From Peptoanaerobacter stomatis (GTDB lineage Bacteria; Bacillota; Clostridia; Peptostreptococcales; Filifactoraceae), in NCBI RefSeq assembly GCF_000238095.2, contig NZ_JH815225.1, forward strand, positions 1,660,419 through 1,724,418: a stretch of DNA of 64,000 bases. The letters run 5' to 3'. A program made the translations under genes and the position numbers. The notes beneath the pieces were generated by a model. That model was not told where the DNA came from. It saw only the letters and a list, made by a program, of their open reading frames with translations, and did no database searches. Positions 18,602 through 26,939 of the stretch are shown here, in pieces; positions within the stretch are counted from its first letter, which is position 1; each line of letters opens with the position of its first letter.

Positions 18602-19017
18602 TAAAATATTTTGTGTTATCACTTGATATGTCTATTAAAATTTTATGATTGTAATTGCAATGTATATATCAATACAATTGCAATAAACGTTGAAAATACA
18701 ACTAATTAATAAAGCTGAATACATTGAAAATAAAAATGTATCTATTAAAAAATATCTGCAAATTTAAAAAAAGGTATACAAAATTTTAAAAATTTTATGC
18801 TTGAATTATAGAATATAATTTTTTATAATATATATCGTAATATAAATATCAATAAAAAAATAAGCAGGGCATCACATATTTTCGTATGTATAGATTTTGC
18901 TTTAAAATACTTATTTTTAATGTTTATATATTTATAGAACAGTTTCATTTTTATAAGTATATCTTATTTGAAATAATATTTTTTAGTAATGAAACGGATA
19001 TTGTATTAATTGTAAAT

Positions 19018-19033
19018 TAGAAAATATTTTCTA
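19018..19033. promoter_or_regulatory. Palindrome in the sigma factor leader (pair member 2); rest of the 18567-19051 gap
   Basis: TAGAAAATATTTTCTA, a perfect 16-bp palindrome just before the ribosome binding site. Between the two palindromes the divergent gap also has repeated ATTGCAATT blocks (around 18655-18685), probably part of the amidase promoter region, and otherwise AT-rich sequence. Confidence 0.45.
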
Positions 19034-19051
19034 TTGATTGGAGGCGGAACG

Positions 19052-19582
19052 ATGAGGAAGAATGAGTATAGTTATGTTGAAAATCTTGTTAAAATTTTTT
19101 TTGAAGGTGATGAATATGCCAAAGATGAGGCATTATCTGAGATAATAGAGTGTTTTAAACCGCTTATTGTAAAGCTTATGTTCAGATATTTTTCCGTATA
19201 TGATGAAGATATCATGCAAAGTGCGATAGTGGAGCTTATTGAAAGGACTGTGAGCTATGATTATCTGCATTACAACAGATTTGCAGGATATATAAAGAGG
19301 TTTATGGAATTATATTTCAAACGAATGTATTTTAATAATATTAATAGCTGTGAAATAATTTGTGATGATATGTATATGAGCGAGATGTCTTGCAATGATG
19401 TTTACAGTGTGGAAGTGGACAGCATGATGAGTATGCTGAGCGATTCGCAAAGGTATATAATAAAGAATAATGTGCTTGAAAATAAGAAATTGCAAGAGGT
19501 GGCAATAGATATGAAGATATCGTATGTATATGCCAAAAAGATAAAGAAATCGGCGCTTGATGTTATGAGAAAAAACATATAG
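19052..19582 (+). CDS. Small sigma-70-family sigma factor of the YvrJ module
   Basis: 176-residue protein with a region-2-like helical part (residues ~10-110) and a C-terminal region-4-like helix-turn-helix (SDSQRYIIKNNVLENKKLQEVAIDMKISYVYAKKIKKSA). It resembles the small clostridial sigma factors of the UviA/TcdR/SigO-like groups that govern bacteriocin, toxin or holin genes. Start placed at ATG 19052 because GGAGGCGG lies directly upstream; an in-frame TTG at 19034 would lie before that site. It is nine bases from yvrJ and probably controls this module and the divergent amidase. Confidence 0.72.
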   Translation: MRKNEYSYVENLVKIFFEGDEYAKDEALSEIIECFKPLIVKLMFRYFSVYDEDIMQSAIVELIERTVSYDYLHYNRFAGYIKRFMELYFKRMYFNNINSCEIICDDMYMSEMSCNDVYSVEVDSMMSMLSDSQRYIIKNNVLENKKLQEVAIDMKISYVYAKKIKKSALDVMRKNI

Positions 19583-19591
19583 GAGGATATT

Positions 19592-19744
19592 ATGCAATAT
19601 AATGAGATAGTGAATTTGGTGGGCAATATGGGTTTTCCGATAGGGATAACAATATATGTGCTTATAAGGTTGGAGTCAAAAATGGACAAATTGAACGAGA
19701 GTATAAACAAACTGACAAATGTGATTGATTATAACAAAGAATGA
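19592..19744 (+). CDS. yvrJ: YvrJ family small membrane protein (holin-like)
   Basis: 50-residue protein: short polar start, one hydrophobic segment (IVNLVGNMGFPIGITIYVLI), then a charged amphipathic helix (RLESKMDKLNESINKL). This is the YvrJ pattern and also resembles BhlA/UviB holin-like peptides. RBS AGGAGG six bases upstream of the ATG. It directly follows the sigma factor gene. I infer a membrane or pore role linked to the amidase; this has not been shown for the family. Confidence 0.82.
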   Translation: MQYNEIVNLVGNMGFPIGITIYVLIRLESKMDKLNESINKLTNVIDYNKE

Positions 19745-20027
19745 TTAAAAATGAAAACTTTTTGATAGATTTCAGAATATCTTGATTTGAATATGATTTA
19801 TTATAAAAAATTTTTTGTATACTTTTTTATAAAAAATCGGATATTAATTATTGAAAGGCGAAGATAAGCCTTCAAAAAAATGTTTATAATTATAATAAAC
19901 TAAGTTTAAACTTTCTTTTTAGTTAAAATGAATTTATTGAGTTACAGACTTTATACTTTTTTAAAAGAAAGTAAATAAAGCGGTTTATTATAAATGTTTA
20001 ATTTTACTTAGTAAAAGGAGAAATATT
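19745..20027 (+). other. Gap with two inverted repeats before the DUF1659 gene
   Basis: TTGAAAGGC-gaagata-AGCCTTCAA (19851-19874) is a hairpin that may end the sigma-yvrJ transcript. ACTTTCTTTT (near 19910) and AAAAGAAAGT (near 19965) can pair over about 45 nt upstream of the DUF1659 ribosome binding site. No gene seen. Confidence 0.4.
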
Positions 20028-20240
20028 ATGAATAAAAATATAAAGGCAAGAAGTATAAAATTCAAATATCAAACAGGGGTGTCTGCTACAGGCAAACCGA
20101 AATATTCTTACAATACGATAGGCAATATAGACTCTGCTGTAAGTGACGAGATAATATTCGGTATGGTGGAAGTGATTGCAAAAGTTCAGCAAACACCGTC
20201 TGCTGATGTGGAAATAGCTGAAACAACAGTATTAAACTAA
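20028..20240 (+). CDS. DUF1659 protein
   Basis: 70-residue protein with the DUF1659 pattern (ARSIKFKYQTGVSATGKPKYSYNTIGNID ... VSDEIIFGMVEVIAKVQ). No signal peptide or membrane segment. RBS AAGGAGA. The family almost always sits beside DUF2922 and YvrJ. Function unknown. Confidence 0.85.
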   Translation: MNKNIKARSIKFKYQTGVSATGKPKYSYNTIGNIDSAVSDEIIFGMVEVIAKVQQTPSADVEIAETTVLN

Positions 20241-20259
20241 TTGAAAATGGAGGATGATT

Positions 20260-20475
20260 ATGAATACATTAAAATTGAAATTTAAAATGGCAGATGCGAA
20301 GGAAAAGACAGTGAGTATAAAAAATGCTAAGGAAACAGCTTCGCAAGCTGATATAAAAGCTCTCGGCAACTATATAGCGACAAACTCTATGCTTAATTAT
20401 GCAGGTAATAAAGTGTTGAGCTTTGTGGGAGCGGTGATGATTGACAGCAGAGAAACTAAGATATCTGCAGAATAG
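20260..20475 (+). CDS. DUF2922 protein
   Basis: 71-residue protein with the DUF2922 pattern (TLKLKFKMADAKEKTVSIKNAKE ... FVGAVMIDSRETKIS). I place the start at the ATG at 20260, since GGAGG at 20249-20253 abuts the ATG at 20254. It lies 19 bp after the DUF1659 gene and ends at a terminator, so the pair is one small transcript. Both proteins are short, soluble-looking and of similar size. Function unknown. Confidence 0.85.
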   Translation: MNTLKLKFKMADAKEKTVSIKNAKETASQADIKALGNYIATNSMLNYAGNKVLSFVGAVMIDSRETKISAE

Positions 20476-20485
20476 ATATTAAAAG

Positions 20486-20521
20486 AAAAACACATCTATA
20501 GTTTTATAGGTGTGTTTTTTT
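20486..20521 (+). terminator. Intrinsic terminator of the DUF1659-DUF2922 unit
   Basis: AAAAACACATCTATA (20486-20500) and TATAGGTGTGTTTTT (20505-20519), ending in a T run. Confidence 0.88.
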
Positions 20522-20523
20522 GC

Positions 20524-20697
20524 GTTTATATTAAAATCCGATTAATACTAAAATCTTATAAAATATTGGAAATTTATAAGTGATTTTATAAAAGTGTTGC
20601 ACTTAACTTGACAATCTATCATTAATTTTTGCAATAAAGCATTTATATTGATGCTATACAATTATATAATTTATCTGTAACTTTATTGGGAAATGGT
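20524..20697 (+). repeat. Diverged copy of repeat R1 with an internal insertion
   Basis: The left block ATACTAAAATCTTATAAAAT and the right block ATACAATTATATAATTTATC plus GTAACTTTATTGGGAAAT follow R1 in order. About 50-60 bp between them are not in the other copies. Alignment by eye only. Confidence 0.4.
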
Positions 20698-20742
20698 ATC
20701 ATAATAAATATAGAACGGTAATGATGTATAAAATGCCACATA

Positions 20743-20771
20743 TTGACGCTATATAAAACGTACGTTATAAT
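20743..20771 (+). promoter_or_regulatory. Sigma-A promoter of the M18 aminopeptidase gene
   Basis: TTGACG (20743-20748), 17-bp spacer, TATAAT (20766-20771); start of transcription predicted near 20778. Confidence 0.8.
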
Positions 20772-20827
20772 ATATTTATTAAATTTCAAAAAATAATTAT
20801 TATTAAAAAATATATAAGGAGAGTGTT

Positions 20828-22213
20828 ATGAAGAGAGAATTTGAACCTAAAAATGTATGGAAAGAAGTAGAACATAAAGAGATTATGGATTATGCAAAAA
20901 GATATATGAACTTTTTGGATATAGCTAAAACTGAGCGTCTTGCTACAAAACAGATAGTAAAACTTGCAAAAGAAAACGGATTTAAAGATTATGAAGAATT
21001 TGTAAAAATCGGCAAGATAAATGTTGGGGACAAGATAGTATATAATCACAAGGGTAAATCAGCAGTGTTGTTTGTAGTGGGTAAGAAACCTATAAAAGAC
21101 GGCATGAACATAGTGGGTGCACATATAGATTCACCACGTCTTGATATAAAGGCTTGCCCTTTATATGAAGATTCGAATATGGCTCTTTTTAAAACTCATT
21201 ATTACGGTGGGGTTAAAAAATATCAATGGACTACAATACCTCTTGCTTTACATGGGGTAGTTTTTACAAGAGAAGGTAAGGAAGTGGAGATTTCTTTTGG
21301 AGATTCAGATGATGAGCCTGTATTATATATAAATGACTTGTTAATTCACCTGTCAGCAGACCAAATGGAGAAAAAAGCAAGTAAAGTTATAGAAGCTGAG
21401 CAACTCAATGTTGTTGTAGGACAGATACCTCTAAAAACAGATGATAAAGAAGTAAAAAACTATGTGAAAGAAAATATATTGAAGATATTGGAAGAAAAAT
21501 ACGGTATAAGAGAAGAAGATTTTATGACTGCTGAGCTTGAGATAGTGCCTGCCGGAAAATCAAGACATGTGGGATTGGACAGCTCATTTATCGCAGGACA
21601 TGGACATGATGACAGGGTTTGCTCATATGCCGGAATGGAAGCGATATTCAAAGTACAAGATGTAGATACATCAGCAGTTTGTTTGCTCACAGATAAAGAA
21701 GAAGTGGGCTCTATGGGTAATACCGGAATGGAATCAAGATTTTTTGAAAATCTTGTGGCAAATTTGATTGCTATGCAAGAGGATTACAATGATTTGAAGA
21801 TAAGGTCGGCTTTTGCAAATTCGCAAGTTTTGTCAGCTGACGTTAATGCGGCATTCGACCCTACATTCCCTGAGGTTATGGAAAAGAGAAATGCAGCACT
21901 TGTGGGACATGGTATAACTATATCAAAATATACAGGTGTAAGAGGAAAAGGCGGTTGCAATGACGCAAATGCCGAATTTTTGGCTATAGTTAGAAAAGTG
22001 TTTGATGACAATGATGTTATATGGCAAACAGGCGAGCTTGGCAAGGCAGACCAAGGTGGCGGAGGTACAATTGCCTATATTCTTGCAAATCTCGGCGCAG
22101 AGGTGCTTGATTGCGGAACGCCTATGCTAAGTATGCATGCACCTATCGAACTTGTAGGAAAAGCAGATGCATATATGAGTTCAAAAGCATATTTTGCATT
22201 TTTAAATCGTTAG
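20828..22213 (+). CDS. M18-family aminopeptidase (aminopeptidase I)
   Basis: 461-residue cytosolic zinc aminopeptidase of the LAP4/ApeA group, usually favouring acidic or neutral N-termini. Visible family features: VGAHIDSPRLDIK (first metal His and Asp), GHGHDDRVCSYAG (bridging Asp region), LTDKEEVGSMG (catalytic and metal Glu), and SMHAPIELVGKAD (last metal His). Full length for the family. RBS AAGGAGAG. Monocistronic with its own promoter. With the M17 and M20 enzymes it makes this window rich in peptide-degrading functions, fitting an amino-acid fermenter. Confidence 0.95.
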   Translation: MKREFEPKNVWKEVEHKEIMDYAKRYMNFLDIAKTERLATKQIVKLAKENGFKDYEEFVKIGKINVGDKIVYNHKGKSAVLFVVGKKPIKDGMNIVGAHIDSPRLDIKACPLYEDSNMALFKTHYYGGVKKYQWTTIPLALHGVVFTREGKEVEISFGDSDDEPVLYINDLLIHLSADQMEKKASKVIEAEQLNVVVGQIPLKTDDKEVKNYVKENILKILEEKYGIREEDFMTAELEIVPAGKSRHVGLDSSFIAGHGHDDRVCSYAGMEAIFKVQDVDTSAVCLLTDKEEVGSMGNTGMESRFFENLVANLIAMQEDYNDLKIRSAFANSQVLSADVNAAFDPTFPEVMEKRNAALVGHGITISKYTGVRGKGGCNDANAEFLAIVRKVFDDNDVIWQTGELGKADQGGGGTIAYILANLGAEVLDCGTPMLSMHAPIELVGKADAYMSSKAYFAFLNR

Positions 22214-22239
22214 GAACAATTTTTAATCAAGCAGATAAT

Positions 22240-22327
22240 AGAGCGTATCTGAAAAAATATTGTAAAAATCGAAATTTTTTCTAAAATACTTTTATATGAT
22301 AAACTGAATATTTTTCGGATATGCTCT
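22240..22327. repeat. 88-bp inverted-repeat element downstream of the M18 gene
   Basis: Arms AGAGCGTATCTGAAAAAATA(TT) at 22240-22261 and its imperfect complement at 22307-22327 (AATATTTTTCGGATATGCTC(T)). It could act as a terminator for the M18 gene or be a small mobile hairpin. Only one copy seen here. Confidence 0.5.
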
Positions 22328-22366
22328 AAGTTTGAAATAGGATAGATAATTTTAAAATATCTTTCA

Positions 22367-22487
22367 TTATTATACTAAAATTTAATATAATAATGGATAT
22401 ACTTGTTTTTTAGAATTTATTTCCTGATTAAAATTAAGTATAATCAAAGTGGAATATCTGTTAATTAAACGAACAGCGATATTAATT
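22367..22487 (+). repeat. Dispersed repeat R2, copy 1
   Basis: Shares ATGGATAT, TTGTTTTTTAGAATTTATT, AAATTAAGTATA and a terminal TTAATTAAACGAACA-like block with copies near 35.02-35.14 and 62.25-62.38 kb. It ends directly at the ribosome binding site of the next gene. Confidence 0.6.
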
Positions 22488-22504
22488 AAAAGCAGGAGGG
22501 AATT

Positions 22505-22825
22505 ATGTTCAAAACAGTGATAACATTAAAAGATAACTTGGACGATACAACTCTGTCAAATATGAAAAAAATTGCGGACAAACATTTTGATACACGCATA
22601 GATAAATTGGAAAATGTAAGTAGCGACAAATATGTACTTATCTACCAAAGCGATAAGGAAAGCGGTTATGGAGCTACACTTGATGGCAACTGCACATTGT
22701 ATTTAGAAGAAGAATTCAGAAATAATGTAAAAAGCTGGACTTGGCAGGATACAGATGAAGATGATGTTGAAGATGTGCTTGTAGAGCTTGCAATTCCTGT
22801 CATAAGACCGAGAAAGATAGTGTAA
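22505..22825 (+). CDS. Unrecognised 106-residue acidic protein upstream of vapD
   Basis: I do not recognise this family. The protein is soluble-looking with no signal or membrane segment. It has a basic-acidic N-terminal helix region, a central ATLDGNCTLYLEEEF segment, and a very acidic stretch (WQDTDEDDVEDVLVEL). RBS AGGAGGG. Its stop lies four bases before the ATG of the VapD-like gene, which has no good ribosome binding site of its own, so the second gene is probably coupled to this one. That order and size suggest an antitoxin or partner for VapD; this is inference. Confidence 0.65.
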   Translation: MFKTVITLKDNLDDTTLSNMKKIADKHFDTRIDKLENVSSDKYVLIYQSDKESGYGATLDGNCTLYLEEEFRNNVKSWTWQDTDEDDVEDVLVELAIPVIRPRKIV

Positions 22826-22829
22826 TATT

Positions 22830-23186
22830 ATGTCAAAAATTTTAAAACAAATAGCATTTGATTTAGATACGAAGTCATTAAAAATATATTATCCGAAAAA
22901 TAATTGGCGAAAAGCATATGAAGATATAAAAGAATATATGTATAGTAATAATTTTATCTGGATACAAGGTTCGGTATATACATCGAAAATAGGTATGTCT
23001 AACTCAAATGTAAGAAATATAGTAAAAATTCTTCAAGATGATTATAAATATCTAAATAAATGCGTGAGAGATATAGTTGTTACCAATATAGGAAAAACAT
23101 ACAAATTAAACAATTTGTTTGATAAAGATATGGATATACCTACAAAGAAAGAGTATCAAGAACAAATTCAGATTAAAAACACATAG
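22830..23186 (+). CDS. vapD: VapD-like (Cas2-fold) endoribonuclease
   Basis: 118-residue protein resembling VapD, a small Cas2-like ferredoxin-fold RNase and toxin component. The diagnostic pieces are KQIAFDLDTKSL (beta-1, with the acidic residues of the active site), AYEDIKEYMYSNNFIWIQGSVYTSK (helix then QGSVY), and a C-terminal beta strand (CVRDIVVTNIG). VapD proteins are usually ~95 residues, so this one has a ~20-residue C-terminal extension rich in Lys and Gln. No adjacent cas genes or CRISPR array, so a Cas2 role is rejected. Translation is probably coupled to the upstream gene. Confidence 0.7.
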   Translation: MSKILKQIAFDLDTKSLKIYYPKNNWRKAYEDIKEYMYSNNFIWIQGSVYTSKIGMSNSNVRNIVKILQDDYKYLNKCVRDIVVTNIGKTYKLNNLFDKDMDIPTKKEYQEQIQIKNT

Positions 23187-23207
23187 ATAAGATTTTACAA
23201 AATAGAT

Positions 23208-23305
23208 TCATACTAAAGCTTAAATAGAATAATGGATAATTTATACGAGAAATCTATAAATAGTGTTATATTTTTATTAAATGTACACAATATTATTTAT
23301 TTCTA
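23208..23305 (+). repeat. Dispersed repeat R3, copy 1
   Basis: Blocks AATGGATAATTTATA, ATCTATAAATAGTGTTATAT and TTTTTATTAAATGTACACAA align with 37.97-38.06 kb. The start (ATACTAAAGCTT) resembles the ends of R1 and R2. Confidence 0.55.
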
Positions 23306-23479
23306 TAGCTTTGTTTAGTTTTTTATTATACAACTGTTAGACGTGTGCAAAATGTAGTCTATATAGTTATTCACAACTATATACAGTATAATAATGCAGT
23401 TATATTTATATATTGCTGATAGAATATATTTTTTTATTTTGCACATCTTTATCCAACTGTACAAAAGGAGGAAGATAGA

Positions 23480-25201
23480 ATGCGAAAACTGAGATTAAGA
23501 AAAAAACGAAGAGAGAAAATGAACGTTCAACCGATAGCTATAACTTCTCTTCTTTTTTTTGTACAACTTATAATACTTTTTGAAGTCTATACGAGATTGG
23601 ACAAGTATCAGGGAGTATTCAACATATCTTGGCATTTAATATCAATAATTTTGGCACTTTTCATAATAAATAAAGAAGAAAATTCGGCATATAAAATAGC
23701 GTGGATTTTACCTATGTGTGTGTTTCCTTTAATAGGTATAATATTGTATGTACTCATAAAAGTATTGCCGGGAACAAAACAATTATCAGATGTATTGAAA
23801 ACTAAGATATGTATGTCAAGTCAGTACATACATCAAAATGAAGATGTACTTAAATCTTTTAAAGAGGTAGACAGTAATTATGCGTCTATGGCAAAATTTT
23901 TGTATGAATATGAGAGTTTTCCTTTATATGCAGATACAAAATTAGAGTATTATTCGCTTGGAGAATATGCTTTTGAGAGCATAAAAAAAGAGCTTTTAAA
24001 AGCAAGAGATTATATATTTATAGAATTTTTCATAGTTTCAAGAGGATATATGCTCACAGAAGTGTTGGATATTCTTGAAAAGAAAGCCAACGAAGGTGTA
24101 GAGATAAGATTTATGTATGACGGGGCGAATATGTTTTCGCTACCTGACAATTACAGTGAGTTTATAAGTTCAAAAGGAATCGACTGCAAAATATTTTCGC
24201 CGGTAAAACCTATAATATCTTCATATCAAAACAACAGAGACCACAGAAAAATTATAGTTATAGACGGAAAAATAGGGTTTACAGGAGGTATAAATATAGC
24301 TGATGAGTACATTAATAAAAAAGAAAGATTCGGACATTGGAAAGACTGTGCAATCAGGATAGAAGGACATGCTGTAAAAAGTCTTACAGCTATGTTTTTG
24401 CAAATGTGGAACGTAAACGAAAAAGATAAATATGAAATGGAAGATTACAATACTTATTTGCTCACAGAAAAACAGAAAAGACTTAAAATCACTCATAAAA
24501 AACTTGTAGATGTGAATGGGCTTTTGCATGAGAAAAAAAGATATCAGTTGAAAGAAAAATTAAAAAATAATCCGAAACAAAAGGTTAAAATAAGAGAAAA
24601 TTTACTTACATTTAAGTGTAAAAATTGTGTCATACAACCTATGAGAGTATATGCCAACTATGCTATACCTTATGGTGATTATCCGAGTAATATGAATAAT
24701 ACGGCAGAAGCTATATATATACATATACTTTTTTATGCGAAAAAATATGTTGATATTATGACGCCATATCTTATAATAGATGACGAGCTTATAAATGCGA
24801 TGAGTATGGCGTGTAAGCGAGGTGTAAGAGTAAGGTTGCTACTTCCCGGCATACCTGACAAAAAAATACCCTATATGGTTGCACAGAGCTATTTTACGGC
24901 GCTTATGGATGCAGGTGTACAAATATATATTTATACAAAAGGTTTTGTGCATTCAAAAGTTTTTGTAAGTGATGATATTGTAAGCACTGTCGGTACGGTA
25001 AATTTGGATTATCGTAGTTTATATTTGCATTTTGAAAATGGTATATTTTGTTATGACAGAGAATTGGCGCTTGATATAGAAGAAGATTTTGAGAATACTC
25101 TCAAGACGGCAAAACTTATGACACATCAGGAGTATAGGAATATATCTGTTTTTAACAGGCTTTTGGGAAGGCTTTTTAGAGTATTTGCCCCTCTTATGTG
25201 A
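23480..25201 (+). CDS. cls: Cardiolipin synthase
   Basis: 573-residue membrane phospholipase-D-family enzyme that joins two phosphatidylglycerols into cardiolipin. Two N-terminal membrane segments (residues ~17-100) are followed by two HKD motifs: HRKIIVIDGKIGFTGG near residue 255 and HSKVFVSDDIVSTVGTVN near 491. Most bacterial Cls are 480-510 residues; the extra length is a basic insertion (residues ~320-375) between the catalytic halves plus a charged N-terminal extension. RBS AGGAGGAAG. It begins a run of same-strand housekeeping-type genes to 28.2 kb. Confidence 0.94.
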   Translation: MRKLRLRKKRREKMNVQPIAITSLLFFVQLIILFEVYTRLDKYQGVFNISWHLISIILALFIINKEENSAYKIAWILPMCVFPLIGIILYVLIKVLPGTKQLSDVLKTKICMSSQYIHQNEDVLKSFKEVDSNYASMAKFLYEYESFPLYADTKLEYYSLGEYAFESIKKELLKARDYIFIEFFIVSRGYMLTEVLDILEKKANEGVEIRFMYDGANMFSLPDNYSEFISSKGIDCKIFSPVKPIISSYQNNRDHRKIIVIDGKIGFTGGINIADEYINKKERFGHWKDCAIRIEGHAVKSLTAMFLQMWNVNEKDKYEMEDYNTYLLTEKQKRLKITHKKLVDVNGLLHEKKRYQLKEKLKNNPKQKVKIRENLLTFKCKNCVIQPMRVYANYAIPYGDYPSNMNNTAEAIYIHILFYAKKYVDIMTPYLIIDDELINAMSMACKRGVRVRLLLPGIPDKKIPYMVAQSYFTALMDAGVQIYIYTKGFVHSKVFVSDDIVSTVGTVNLDYRSLYLHFENGIFCYDRELALDIEEDFENTLKTAKLMTHQEYRNISVFNRLLGRLFRVFAPLM

Positions 25202-25275
25202 TGATAGTTATGTATATTTTTCTTGATATATTCAGCGATTTTATATAAATATTTTAAAGAGAATTGATTAAAATT

Positions 25276-26142
25276 ATGAAAAAAATAAGTTTAAAACAAA
25301 AAATTATAATAATTTTGCTGTTGACATCTGTAATTTATACGCTGTATCAGAGGTTGCAGGGCATATACAATACAAGTCCTACTTTACAGGTACATTTTAT
25401 AGATGTCGGTCAAGGCGACAGCACGCTTATAATAACTCCTGACAAAAAAACTGTATTGATAGATGCCGGAGATGAGCAACATTCGAGTAGAACAACTGGT
25501 TATATAAAATCTCAAGGTATCGACAAGCTTGACCTCGTAATAGCAACTCATCCTGATGCCGATCACATAGGCGGTATGGATAAGATTATAAAAAACTTTG
25601 ATATAGGTATGTTTTCTATGCCACTCGTTTCAAAGGATACTAAACAATACAAGGAGATAAAACAGGAGCTGAAAAATAAAAAATTAAAAAATAAACCGCT
25701 TTATACAGGTGATGGTCTTAGTATAGGAAAAGATGTCAAATTACAAATACTTTCACCACAAAAAAATAGAACCTATAGCGACACCAATGAGTATTCAATA
25801 GTCGCAAGACTTTTATATAAAGAGGTGTCTTTTTTATTTATGGCGGATGCAACTATGGAAAATGAGATTGCAATTATAAACGATTTTGATGATATAAGAG
25901 CGGACGTGCTTAAACTTGGACATCATGGAAGCAGTACATCCACATCTGATTATTTTTTAGGTAAAGTAAATCCGAGCATAGGGGTAATATCTTGCGGAAA
26001 AAACAACAAATACGGACATCCGCATAAAGAAGTTATGAATTTGCTTGAAAAATACAATATAATGATATTCAGGACAGATGAACAAGGCAGTATTGTGCTT
26101 TATAGTGACGGATATAAAATTTATAGCAGGAGAGGTAAATAA
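25276..26142 (+). CDS. ComEC-like metallo-beta-lactamase-fold hydrolase, membrane-anchored
   Basis: About 288 residues: one N-terminal membrane segment (residues ~8-25), then an MBL fold with FIDVGQGDSTLI, VLIDAGD, the metal motif THPDADHIGG, LGHHGSS and YGHPHKE. This is the extracellular hydrolase domain of ComEC/Rec2 as a separate protein. It lacks the polytopic DNA channel, so it is not a complete ComEC. Possible roles are nucleotide or nucleic acid hydrolysis at the surface. Start is uncertain: ATG 25276 or an in-frame TTG at 25264. Neither has an ideal ribosome binding site. Ends exactly before the methyltransferase ATG. Confidence 0.8.
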   Translation: MKKISLKQKIIIILLLTSVIYTLYQRLQGIYNTSPTLQVHFIDVGQGDSTLIITPDKKTVLIDAGDEQHSSRTTGYIKSQGIDKLDLVIATHPDADHIGGMDKIIKNFDIGMFSMPLVSKDTKQYKEIKQELKNKKLKNKPLYTGDGLSIGKDVKLQILSPQKNRTYSDTNEYSIVARLLYKEVSFLFMADATMENEIAIINDFDDIRADVLKLGHHGSSTSTSDYFLGKVNPSIGVISCGKNNKYGHPHKEVMNLLEKYNIMIFRTDEQGSIVLYSDGYKIYSRRGK

Positions 26143-26850
26143 ATGGAGCTTAAACAGGAAATAATAGAGTATTGGACATCAAGAGCGAAGGATTTTTCAA
26201 ATCTTCATCAAAGAGAGCTGGAAGATATTAAATCCGGCAGATGGTTGGCAGAAATATCTCCTTATTTACAAAACAAAAATCAAAAAATATTGGATATAGG
26301 AACAGGGAGCGGATTTTTTGCCATACTCTTGTCAACTCAAGGATATGAAGTTACAGGTATTGATTTGTGCGAGGAGATGATTGAGTGTGCAATAAATAAT
26401 ACTAAAACAGTTGGGACGGATGTAAATTTTATGGTAGATGATGCTGAAAATCCTGATTTTGAAGATGAGAGCTTTGATATAATAGTGACACGAAATCTCA
26501 CATGGACACTTCCTAATATGGAAAAAGCATATGAAAAATGGCATAAGATATTAAAAAAATATGGAGTATTGATAAATCTTGACGGAAATTACAACGCCAA
26601 CAAATTGTTGGAAACGCCAATACCGAAAAAATGTTCACATTCAATATTGAGCGATGAGCAAAAGAAAAAATGCAACAAAATATATTCAGAGCTTGAAAAA
26701 AGGGTAAGACCGGCATATGATGTAGAAGTTTTGAAAAACATAGGCTATAAAGTATGCGAAGTGGATGAAAGTTTAAGCGACAGAATATATAAAGAAAGAG
26801 ATGAATTTTACAATCCTGTCAGAATGTTTAAAATAGTGGCAAAAAAATAA
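26143..26850 (+). CDS. Class I SAM-dependent methyltransferase
   Basis: 235-residue Rossmann-fold methyltransferase. Motif I is ILDIGTGSGFFAI (residues ~48-60), followed by VTGIDLCEEMI (acidic loop binding the SAM ribose) and FDIIVTRNLTWTL (motif IV region). Similar to UbiE/BioC-type small-molecule methyltransferases, so substrate cannot be assigned. The ATG immediately follows the upstream stop, with GGAGAGG inside the end of that gene, indicating an operon with translational coupling. Confidence 0.85.
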   Translation: MELKQEIIEYWTSRAKDFSNLHQRELEDIKSGRWLAEISPYLQNKNQKILDIGTGSGFFAILLSTQGYEVTGIDLCEEMIECAINNTKTVGTDVNFMVDDAENPDFEDESFDIIVTRNLTWTLPNMEKAYEKWHKILKKYGVLINLDGNYNANKLLETPIPKKCSHSILSDEQKKKCNKIYSELEKRVRPAYDVEVLKNIGYKVCEVDESLSDRIYKERDEFYNPVRMFKIVAKK

Positions 26851-26939
26851 TTAATAACTATATTGAGTTAAAAGTGAGTTATATTATTTTTATTTTGAAA
26901 AAGGCGAAGTAATTATAACACATAAAGAAGGAAATAGTT

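Noticed and set aside
19880-20027. TcdR/UviA-type promoter before the DUF1659 gene
   Set aside because: CTTTTTAG occurs, but I could not find a matching -35 element shared with the amidase or sigma factor genes, so no promoter is called.
17976-20475. Prophage remnant
   Set aside because: An amidase and a holin-like gene are present, but no integrase, structural, terminase or replication genes; the gene set matches a conserved chromosomal module.
22830-23186. Cas2 homologue
   Set aside because: The fold resembles Cas2, but the sequence motifs fit VapD and there is no cas1, other cas gene or repeat array.
25264-25266. TTG as the start of the ComEC-like gene
   Set aside because: Possible but less likely than ATG 25276; the putative ribosome binding site is only about two bases from the TTG. 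Kept as uncertain.
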